Below are positions 1 to 9,065 of a stretch of 64,000 nucleotides of DNA, in pieces. The stretch comes from Cryptomeria japonica (lineage: Eukaryota > Streptophyta > Pinopsida > Cupressales > Cupressaceae). Positions within the stretch are counted from its first letter, which is position 1. Each line of letters starts with the position of its first letter. A model generated the notes under the pieces. It was not told where the DNA came from, made no database searches, and worked only from the letters and a program-made list of their open reading frames with translations. Location: contig NC_081410.1 of the NCBI RefSeq assembly GCF_030272615.1, forward strand, positions 224,613,415 through 224,677,414. The letters run 5' to 3'. The translations under genes and the position numbers were made by a program.

Positions 1-866
1 GCAGTAATAGAAAACTGACTGGTTAAGGCCTTAGAGAGCTCTACTAGGAGTAAATCTTGTTAGAGATTCCAAGCTTGATTAGAAGCTTATACCCTGTTAA
101 GAATACTAACCTGTTAGGAGTAACCTTGCTGGAGGATTTGAGAATCCAAAGTAAAGGATCACCTTGTTAGAGGATTTGTATAATGGAGCTTGTTAGAGCT
201 TACCCAGTTAAGGGATTTGCACCCATTGTAATGATTAGAAAACAATAAGAGTAGCTTGATCTGTTTTGAGTAGCACAGGACTTGCTTGATCAGATCCTTC
301 TAAGTATATTCAATTCTGCTCTACATCTTAAAATCTTAACATTTATCACTTCTTAACAAAATCTTTTTCATTCTTTTCACATAACAAATCTCTATCTTCT
401 ACTTGACTCAAAAGACGGTTCACTACAATGTCTTAAATAGACATACAATCCTTATGTCAGCATTAGGAACACAATTTCCTAGGTGCAGTGAATCTAGACA
501 TATAATCATAACTCGTCACAAAAATGACGACCAAACAAACAGTGCTGGTAACTCATCACAAAAATAGATACCAGTTAGAGCAATTTAATATCGGTTGAAA
601 TTAACCGTTCTTATAGAATCTTCACTAGATCTTCTTCTTCATCTTCATTCTGATTCTGATGTCGATCTGGTGTTATCTCATGTTATCTCATAGGTACATA
701 TCGGTTGACACAAAGTACTGGTTTAAAGATAAACCTTAAACATACCGGTTAGAAGTGTAAACCAATTGAAGTTACACTGGTAGTCAGTGTTGTCACATAT
801 GTGTGTGAGAGTGTTTCATCAATGACAATAAGTGATAAATACATTACAATCATCATCAAGCCAACA
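1..866 (-). repeat. 3' LTR of the pol-less element (truncated by window edge)
   Basis: Bases 1-866 align along their whole length with 6372-7230, with scattered substitutions. The LTR ends at 866 with ccaaca, the reverse of a TGTTGG start on the transcribed strand. Stretches such as cttgttagagcttaccc (near 190) are shared with the LTR of the minus-strand copia element at 14457, so the two families have related LTRs. Confidence 0.9.
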
Positions 867-1080
867 ATCTCCCCCTTTGGCATTGATGGCAACACTTAGA
901 ATTTTTTGAGTAATTTACAATACTGCTAAGTGTGCATACAACATATCTACATATATATGTTCAAGCTCCCTTTTGAATGTAATATTATAGTACTCCCCCT
1001 TATTGTATGCATAAATACAAAATTTTCAAAAAAAAAACACACATACATACATATTATTATTACTCCCCCTTTGACAGCAA
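867..1080 (-). promoter_or_regulatory. Polypurine tract and two upstream PPT-like copies
   Basis: On the minus strand, a purine run containing AAAGGGGGAGA abuts the 3' LTR (868-880). Two further copies of the AGGGGGAGTA type lie at 991-1000 and 1061-1073. The first and third are each preceded by a CATCAATG- or CATTGCTG-like stretch. The PPT primes plus-strand DNA synthesis. Repeated PPT-like motifs upstream of the true one are described for Sireviruses. No coding sequence is seen in 867-1223. Confidence 0.7.
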
Positions 1081-1223
1081 TGCCAAATGACAAAGCAAAA
1101 TATATGTATAGAGAAAGTTTGTATTAAAAAGTTCAGTATATATGAATTTTGAAAACAAAGTCATGCATTAGGAATTCTCATGAAAATATGGTTGAAATTT
1201 TGTTTCATTTGAGATAGAGCATT

Positions 1224-4200
1224 CTACCATGATTCCAGTATGTGATTTGTATACTCTGATGTAGACAACAACTGAGAATAGAATTCCTCCATTAAATAAA
1301 GTGAGAATGTTTCCAGAGTAGCAAGAATAGCTTCAGCATGAGAGTAGGCTCTCTGAAGAATGTCAATCTGTGAGGTGAGCTGATTCTTGAGCTCTCTTAG
1401 AGATTGGAATCTCTTAGCTCTCTCATTATCATTCATGATCAGTTTGTCATGCAGTTCATCTATAGACTGGTTAAAGACATGAATAGAGTCCTGGAGTGGG
1501 ACATATTCCCTACATAACCTTTCTATTTCTTGCTCATTTTCAGCTTGATTTTTAGAAATATTAGAATAAAAGAAAGTAACATTAGAGGTAGAGGCAAGAT
1601 ACTTTCCTCTAGATTCAATAGCTTTCTTCAACAGACTGCCATTATGAGATAAAGCCATTTTGCTAATCTTAATGTGCTTTGCTAGCTTATCTCCATATGC
1701 CTTCTTTTCTCTCTTTTCAACAAACATTTGACTAGCATCTTCAAGTGTTTTGATTTGATCAGATGCCTCTGCAACTAACTAACTGAGTTTGCTGATAGGA
1801 GTGGGAAGATGTGCGACAGAGGTTTCTGGTAGTAATCCAGACGATGTCTACAACATTCTAAATTGTCTCTGCCTCAATTCTTTGTTCTTTCATCCTCTTC
1901 TTATGTGCATGATCTTCCATCATACGCGCAGACTTCATCATTTCAGAAGCACTCAGGGTATTCATATTAATAGGTCTTGAAATACTTCAAGAGTCTTCAT
2001 CATCATCATCATCAAGCAGTTTTTGCTTTCCCTTTTCAGAGGATATACACTTAATGATGGCTCTTTCTATATTTGCTTTTGTTTTATCTTCTGCCTTCTG
2101 TGTAACAGCTTCCTTAGTGGTCTCATTTTGAGTGATCTCAATGGCCAGTGGAGATTGGGGTTTCTCCAGTTGTTCATTTGTCAGTTAAGGTTTCTCTTGT
2201 TGTTTAGTTACCGGTATACTGACTTCCTCTATTTGAGTAGCTGGTTGATCACCTATTGTATTGTGTACTTCTATGATTGAAGGAAGATCCATATCAGGTG
2301 GAGTAATATCTTCGGATAGGTCTGCTGAATCCTCAATGTCCTCATCAATATGAATAACTGAGTCATCCTTCTTCTCGGTTGAGGACTATATCAGCTAGGA
2401 CAATTTCCTCTATGTCCAATTTTGGTAGAGAAACATCATTTGCAGATTCATCCTTATTGATAGATTGGAGGGCATCTACCCTTTATTTAATTTGATAGCC
2501 TAGTTGACGAGTTTCTGTCTCAATAATTGCTCTTTTTCTATTAAGAAGCTTCAATATTCTAATTTTAAAATCAAAATATATTTTGTTTTCCTTAGTCAAA
2601 GCACTAATTCCATCTAATGACAATGTGGGAAAATACTGTACAAATATTTCATCAATAATTTCCTTATCTAACTGAGTGGCTTCTTCCCATTTTTCTAACA
2701 AAGTATTATACAAGGATACCGAAATATCTTTTTCTAATTCATATGGATATCTACTGTAATGACTCAACAATTTTATTTCCTATTGGTGTATTTGCTTCTG
2801 CTCATCTACAGTAAAAGAATCATAATGGTCTTTAACATTTTCAAACCTACTCCTTCCCAACATTTTCATTGTTCTTTCAAACCTGGTTTCAGGTTTGTAG
2901 GAGGCAATTTCTAGAGGTGTAATTACCTTTGGTACTACCTTTGTGTTTTTTGACATTGTGCCAGTTGCTTTCGCCTTCTTACGTTCTTCATCAGACTCTG
3001 TTCCCTCATATTTTGGTTGCAAAATTAATTTCCTGTTTCTTCTCTTCTTTGGTACACTCTCCTTTTTCTCAGTTATTTTGGGTCCTTGTTCCTTTTTGCC
3101 TAGGACACTTCGAGTCACCCTTGTAGTCTTCTTTTCAAGAGATTTTTCTTCACTTTTATTTTTCTTTCCTTTAGCTTTAGCTACAGATTTAGTACTGGTT
3201 TCAACAGGTGCAGCTTGGATTGCAAGAATATCCAATTTAGCCTTCTTTTTGTCTACAGGCAATGCTAACAAAGTATTAGCATAGCCAACCAGTAAGTCAT
3301 CATTGACTTCATAGCTCATTTCTTCCATCTGTTCCTCTCTAGGTTCTCTTGCTTGCATTAAGAAAAAATTAGTTGTAACCATGAATATTGTCTTTTTCAA
3401 AATGTCTTACTACATCTTTTGGTAGCCTCATCCTCATGCTCATTTTCTTCTGAAATTCATTGAAGTATCTATTGGTGGCAGCCAAAAAGGTATTTTTCAT
3501 AGCTTTAATGCCATTTATTATCTGAGAATTGATCAGTTGTTCTTTGGACCATTCAATGTCACCTATACCAGGTAGAAAATTCTAGAAATAGAAAAATAAC
3601 CCAACTAGTAGCTGACCAAACTTAAATTTTTGAGTATTGTCCCTTTTGATGGATTTCAAATTTAGAACAAGCTAGACTCTGATAGCATCACAGATATCAT
3701 AGTTTTCATCTTCAATAATCATACTATATGTTGTATGAATTGCTATGGATGGAACACTGTTAAGCCTACTGGAGTAAAATACTTTGTAGCCTATTACCAT
3801 TGCTACAAGCTTCACTGTAGGATATCTGATATTGTTAACAGAGAAAGCATGCCCATCAGAGGTAGAATCGGTTAGCTTGAAGATTGTATCTTTTGTGATT
3901 TTCCTTAACTCAGGAATTTTACCGGTTGAGCAATAACCCGTTACAACCATAATGGCTTCCTTGGTAATTGTATGAGTCCTTTCTAGATACATATTCTCTC
4001 CATGTACTCGACTCAAAATTATTCATATGTGTTCTTCTTCAAAATATTCAAGAGGGTAGGCAGCATTATGAAATCCTTTCTCAAAACCCTAGCATACTTA
4101 GTTTTTATCTTCCCTTCCTCATCACAGAGTGATTTCAGCTGAGTATAGATGTGAAGAGTTCCCATATCCTTAATTTTGCAATCTATGTAGCTAGACAAAT

Positions 4201-4330
4201 CACCTTGGACAATGAATCCACTCGGTACTTGTGATAATGCATTATAAGACATAATTTTCTCTGCCTTTACAATTTCTTCAAGCTTAGCAGTGATTAATAA
4301 TCTCTCTACAGGTTTAGATGTAGATGCCAT
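1224..4330 (-). pseudogene. ORF2 of unknown function in the pol-less element
   Basis: A second coding region lies where pol would normally be. It starts at a methionine around 4330 (MASTSKPVERLL) and continues through pieces at 4019-4330, 3672-4016, 2780-3400, 2483-2770 and 1224-1727. At least three frame changes and several stops interrupt it; the joined reading would be about 1,000 codons. The N-terminal third is globular with alternating hydrophobic strands. The middle (about 3230-2880) is rich in Lys, Glu, Ser and Thr and looks disordered and basic. The C-terminal piece (1727-1224) is heptad-like with many Leu, Glu and Lys, suggesting a coiled coil. No Asp-Asp-Glu integrase, YXDD polymerase or DTG/DSG protease motif is present. 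I do not recognise the family. It could be an env-like or captured ORF; its broken state argues that this copy is inactive. Confidence 0.55.
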
Positions 4331-4390
4331 TTGAAAATAAACAGGATTCAAGACGAAGTTCAAATAAATACCTAATGTCTTGTATGCCAC

Positions 4391-4855
4391 TCTGTTTCCT
4401 AGTTGAATTGTTCAAATGCACTCTTGTTCGCTTCTCTGCAGCTACCAATTCAACTTAATTTCTCTCAATCTCAAAGCAATTTGATAATTCATACCAAGAC
4501 TATTTCGCTCTACTTCTGCAATTGCTTCAATTATTTTCAAAAGGATTAGGGTAAAAATGATAAGGTAAAAATTAAATTTATCCTTTTTACCGACCGTAAT
4601 AAATGCTCGTACTTTTAGGTTAAAAACCCTAATTTCACCGCTTAAGTGGCATACTAGTTGATTAACACGTCAGCACAAAAAAAAGTCACCGGAATTCAAA
4701 AAGATTCTTTCTCGCTAATTCTACAAAGGGGCCTGAATTATGTTTTACCGTTACGCTCCCCTTAGCCGTTTTAGATAGGCTTAAGTCACCGGTGTTGGAC
4801 TCTCTTCACTAGGTGAAGGAGTGATTTCTTCTGCAAGCACTTCTCTTTTTTTTTT
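4391..4855. other. Spacer between gag and ORF2, nothing recognised
   Basis: About 465 bp of AT-rich sequence separates the zinc-knuckle region of gag from ORF2. I see no open frame, repeat or promoter I would defend. It contains a poly-A run at about 4677-4684 and a poly-T run at about 4848-4857. Confidence 0.4.
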
Positions 4856-6071
4856 TCATGTCTGATTCATGTCTTCTCTTGTTTCCTCAACATCAACCTT
4901 TTGCTTGCCTTTTTGATCCTTAGAGGAGTTGACTAGTTTTCTATTTCTTGTTCTGCAAAACTTAGCCAGATGTCCTAGTTTGTTGCAGTGATAACAGACC
5001 ATACCAGATGATCTCCAGGGTCCTACATTTCCTCTTCCTATTTTTTTTCTACATTTCATAGCCACATGACCAGCTTTATTGCAAAAGGTACACACCACAC
5101 TTGTTACATTTTCCATCTTAAATGGACTAAGACTATTGTCGTAGGATCTTTGCCAATTTCTGTTCACCTGGTTATCATAGTTTCTTGTTCGGTCACCATA
5201 TGGTCTAGGATGCATGTGTGGTATAGGATTGTTTTCACCATATCTTCACTCAATATGTTTATGCCCATACATTCCACAAGTGTAGCAATGTCCTTCAAAC
5301 TTTCTAGATACATACCTAGTACTGGTATTATAACTTGCATTTCTCATAGCTTTGTTCCTACAAACATTTGTAGTATGACCAGGCTTATAACAAAAAAATA
5401 GACAAATTTGAAAGCTTTCTTGCCGGTAGTCTTATTGACTTTAGATGCATTTTTATTCTTTGGATAGTTTCTCTTTGTACCGGAGGATTCACCTTTCTCA
5501 GCTGTGTGAAAGCCAAGTCCAGAGATATCACCCTTCATTCTCTGTGATTGAATTTGTTCTTCTAGCATGGTAGAACTTTTGGGAAACTTTTCCAGTTTCT
5601 CATTGGCTTCAGCAAGTTTAGTGACAAGATCTTCATTGTGTTTAGACAAATTCTCTTTCAAGGATGATGCCAACTCAAGGTCTAACTTTAAGTTCTCCTT
5701 TTCTTCTATTTCAGCTATTAAATCCTCATGCATAGTGTCTCTTTCCCGTTTGATTTTTTGGATATCTTGATCTTTTGTTTTGATAAGATCTTCAATAGCT
5801 CTTCTGGATTCTAGCTCCTGACTCATGCGAATAGTGAGACCTTCTAGTTCTCTTCTTAGATTCAGTTTCTCACCCTACAAATTTTCAACGTATTCTAATA
5901 AGGCATCAATTTATCTTCATCTGAAGAACTATTGTCAGATATTTCTAACATTTTTTCAGATAGCTCTCTCCTTTTGAATTGAGAAGCTTTCAGTTTACCC
6001 CTAAGAGTTTCAACTTCATTTATACTAGCTTCTAGTTCTCTAACCACCTCAAAGTAGCATTTGTCCCCCAT
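4856..6071 (-). pseudogene. Gag-like protein with coiled coil and four CCHC zinc knuckles (broken)
   Basis: Read on the minus strand from a methionine near 6071 (MGDKCYFEVVRELEASI), the protein is a long Glu/Lys/Leu-rich coiled coil (6071-5895 and 5826-5480), followed by a nucleic-acid-binding region. Two intact CX2CX4HX4C knuckles are visible: CTFCNKAGHVAMKC (about 5110-5070) and CYHCNKLGHLAKFC (about 5000-4960). Upstream, in a shifted frame, CYKPGHTTNVC (about 5380) has lost its first Cys, and CYTCGMYGHKHIE (about 5290) has its last Cys replaced by a stop. The ancestral protein therefore probably had four knuckles. Frame breaks lie near 5890, 5390 and 5240. In copia gag, such knuckles bind the RNA template during particle assembly. 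The coiled coil would favour self-assembly; that is inference. Confidence 0.7.
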
Positions 6072-6119
6072 AGTGGTTTCAAGATTCCCTTCTAACTGGT
6101 TAGGCTTCAAAGAAGTTGG

Positions 6120-6131
6120 GCTCTGATACCA
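6120..6131 (-). other. Primer binding site, initiator tRNA-Met
   Basis: On the minus strand TGGTATCAGAGC follows the LTR end after two bases. This is the standard complement of the 3' end of plant initiator tRNA-Met and marks the start of the internal region. Confidence 0.9.
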
Positions 6132-6133
6132 AT

Positions 6134-7230
6134 TGATGGACTTGAAAAGAACTGAGGGGCGGGGTGAATCAACAACTCCAAAACACACACTACTTTGAAT
6201 ACTAATCTATAGATGTTCTTAACCAAGCGGTTAAACAAAATTGCATGCTATCCAAGATGAAATAACAACATCCACAAATAGTAGAACATCCACCATAACA
6301 CAAGTGTTTATACGTGGAAAACCCAAATAGGTAAAAACCATGGTGTGATGGAACTCACAAGTTAACTATCTGCAGTAATAGAAAACTGACCGGTTAAGGC
6401 CTTACAAGGGCTCTGCTAGGAGAAAATCTTGTTAGAGATTCCAAGCTTGATTAGAAGCTTATACCCTGTTAAGAGTACTACCCTCTTAGGAGTAACCTCG
6501 CTGGAGGATTTGAGAATCCAAACTAATGGATCACCTTGTTAGAGGAATTGTACAATGAAGCTTGTTAGAGCTTACCCAGTTAAGGGATTTGCACCAGTTG
6601 TAATGATTAGAAAACAACAATAGTATCTTGATCTATTTTGAGTAGCATGAGACTTGCTTTATCAAATCCTTCTAAGTATATTCAATTCTTCTCTGCATCT
6701 TAACATTTATCACTTCTTAACAAAAGATTTTTCATTCTTTTCACATAAGAACTCTCTATCTTCTACTTGACTCAAAAGACGGTTCACTACAATATCTTAA
6801 ATAGACATACAATCCTTATGTTGGCCATAGGAACACAATTTCCTAGGTGTAGTGAATCTAGACATATAATCATAACTCATCACAAAAATGATCACCAAAC
6901 AAACGGTGTTGGTAACTCATCACAAAAATAGATACCGGTTAGAGCAGTTTAATACTGATGAAAATTAACTGTTGTTATCAAATCTTCACTAGATCTTCTT
7001 CTTCATCTTCATTTTGATTTTGATGTCGATCTGGTGTTATCTCAGGTTATCTCATAGGTACATACTAGTTGACACAAAGTACTGGTTTAGAGATAAACCT
7101 TAAACATACCAGTTAGAAGTGTAAACCAATTGAAGTTACACCGGTAGTCAGTGTTGTCGCATATGTGTGTGAGAATATTTCATCAATGACAATAAGTGAT
7201 GAATACATTAAAATCATCATCAAGCCAACA
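6134..7230 (-). repeat. 5' LTR of the pol-less element (1,097 bp)
   Basis: This is the complete LTR copy, bounded by tgatgg at 6134 and ccaaca at 7230 on the plus strand (TGTTGG...CATCA on the transcribed strand). It carries two stretches shared with the other copia LTRs here: actgaggggcggggtgaat at 6151 and tacgtggaaaaccc at 6311. The next base to the right resumes a copia LTR, which marks this as an insertion. The 5 bp at 7231-7235 (cacga) should recur to the left of the element, outside the window. Confidence 0.9.
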
Positions 7231-7902
7231 CACGATGCATCACATCATGACTTACTTGTAATAGATTTTATTGTATTATTCTTAGTAAGCCAACCTACAC
7301 ATTTGATCTTAGGTTTTGGTATATATGTAAGATCTCAATTGTGAGATTGAAGTGGTGATATGTAATATGGTACGGTAAGGTTGTGATATTTGATATATAC
7401 GAAAATAAGCAAATATACTCACGCAGACATCATTTAAAGATTCAAGAACAGTTTGAAGGAGACAATTAGAGCTTAACCGATACTGAATCCAGCATTGGAG
7501 ATGCTACTTTTTGTAGTACATTATCATTGGATTTAATTATCCAATTGTAGTTAGTGTGACTCCCATCTTGTGATCGAGCAGTGAGCTCTCGGTAGCTGGC
7601 CTTTTTGCATGTGCAGACCCCATTTATATACACAAACTATCTGTAGTAGTATCATTTGATAGTGGGTTAGGTTTCCCATCGTGTTTTTTCCCCTTACAGG
7701 GTTTCCACGTACAAATATTTGTGTCATGTGTTGTGGATATTGTTTCTCTTTCGGTTTCATACATTAAATTTCACCGGTACTGTTATTAACTGTTAATCTG
7801 TTTACCAGTATTAAGTATCAAGTTTGATTAAGTTGTATTTGGGTTGAAAATATTAGACAATTGATTCACCCCCCCCCTCTCAGTTGCCTCCAAGTCCTAA
7901 CA
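7231..7902 (+). repeat. 5' LTR remnant of the plus-strand copia element
   Basis: The sequence from gatgcat (7234) to cctaaca (7902) matches the 3' LTR from 12838 to 13522. The left part of the LTR lies beyond the inserted element. A TATA-like tatatat sits at 7320-7326 and a C-run near 7869-7878 close to the LTR end. Confidence 0.9.
7320..7326 (+). promoter_or_regulatory. TATA-like box in copia LTR
   Basis: TATATAT in the context ggtatatatgtaag is kept in both LTR copies (also 12920-12926). It is placed well upstream of the conserved 3' part of the LTR, as expected for a U3/R boundary. No transcript data support it here. Confidence 0.4.
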
Positions 7903-7920
7903 ATTGGTATCAAAGCTAAG
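7903..7920 (+). other. Primer binding site, tRNA-Met
   Basis: attggtatcaaagctaag directly follows the 5' LTR. It matches the tRNA-Met complement TGGTATCAGAGC except for one substitution. Confidence 0.88.
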
Positions 7921-7959
7921 TCCTCTTTTTTTTTAAGTTTAACAACTTGAGGAGATTCT

Positions 7960-9065
7960 ATGGCAACTAACTATTTTAGGAAGGATAGTTTGAAACTTGA
8001 TGGAACTAACTATGGTATATGGAAGATCATAATGGAGACACATTTGAATTGCATTGGAAGAGACATATGGGATGTTACACAGAATGGCTATGTTGGTCCT
8101 ACACCGAATCAACCTAATCCACCTACATTGGGTAAGGATCAAGAGAATCATTGCAAAGCAAGAGAAGCACTCTTGAGTGCCTTGTCATATCAGCAAATCA
8201 TGGGACTATCAGACCAATCTACTACTAAAGCTATTTGGGATAAATTGGAAACATTGAATGAAGGAGATACCACTGTCAAAATTGCAAAATGGGAATGCTT
8301 TCGGGTCAGGTATGAAAAATTGAAAATGGAAGAAGATGAAATAATTTTTTCTTTTATGGAAAGGGTTAATAAAATTGTTTTGGGAATACAAAGCTATGGA
8401 GGTTCCTTAAGTGAAGATGAAATTGTTTCTAAAGTTTTAAGAGCATTGCCACCAGCATACAAAATGAAAGTAACTGTAATTAATGAGTTAAGAACCATGC
8501 CTAATACATCAGTGTCTAAAGATACCTTGGTTGGGAAACGTTCAGCATTTGAGGTTGAGGAATTTGGTCCTGTTGCTACAATTAAGACAAATTTATCTTT
8601 CAAAGAATCATCATCTGTAGCATCTTCATCATCAGTTGATAAATCTAATTGGAAAGAACTTTATGCAAGAGAACTTGAAGACATGAGGGAAAATGAAGAA
8701 CTTGAAGAGCTTGGAGCACTATTTGCAAGGAAAATGCCTAAAGGTCCTATTGGAAGTAAGTATGAAGGTAAAGCACCTTTTAAATGTTTTAACTATAATA
8801 AAATTGGTTAGATGGCATATAGATGTTCGGAGAACATGCAAGATTAAGAGAAGAAGCTAAAAGAATATATAAGCCTAACCCTGAATATCAGAGATGTAGA
8901 TTTAAGAAAAATAGAGACAAATCATGTTATTATGCTGATGAAGGAGTTACTGATTCTGATGAAGAATCAGGAGACAATGGATGGGCTTTTGTTGCAATAA
9001 AAGAAGATCAACCGGCACCTATTGCTCCACCAGTAGAACAGGCCCTTGCAGCTAAAATTGAATAA
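7960..9065 (+). pseudogene. gag: Copia gag (UBN2/retrotran_gag family), broken
   Basis: The start at 7960 (MATNYFRKDSLKLDGTNY) lies 57 bp after the primer site and gives the usual copia gag N-terminus with the DGTNYGIWK motif. The gag core follows (AIWDKLETLNEG, KVLRALPPAYKMKV), then an acidic linker and a degraded zinc knuckle near 8785. There the second Cys is Tyr (CFNYNKIG) and the His position is a TAG stop. A frameshift near 8840 moves the reading to the frame used from 8823 to 9065 (LREEAKRIYKPNPEYQRC). Copia gag forms the cytoplasmic particle and binds template RNA. This copy cannot make an intact protein. Confidence 0.9.

Larger units (their letters stand above)
1..7230 (-). mobile_element. 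Pol-less LTR retrotransposon (gag + unknown ORF2), Sirevirus-like, left end cut by window
   Basis: Two direct LTR copies (1-866 and 6134-7230) flank a 5.3 kb internal region read on the minus strand. The LTRs are TG...CA bounded. A perfect complement of the plant initiator tRNA-Met 3' end adjoins the right LTR, and a purine tract adjoins the left LTR. The internal region encodes a coiled-coil and zinc-knuckle gag followed by a second reading frame of unknown function. I see no protease, integrase, reverse transcriptase or RNase H motif, so the element must be mobilised in trans. By comparison with the right LTR, the left LTR should begin about 237 bp before the window. The element interrupts the 5' LTR of the plus-strand copia element that resumes at 7231. 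In organisation it resembles the non-autonomous TR-GAG class; the Sirevirus link is inferred from the repeated polypurine tracts and LTR similarity. Confidence 0.85.
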
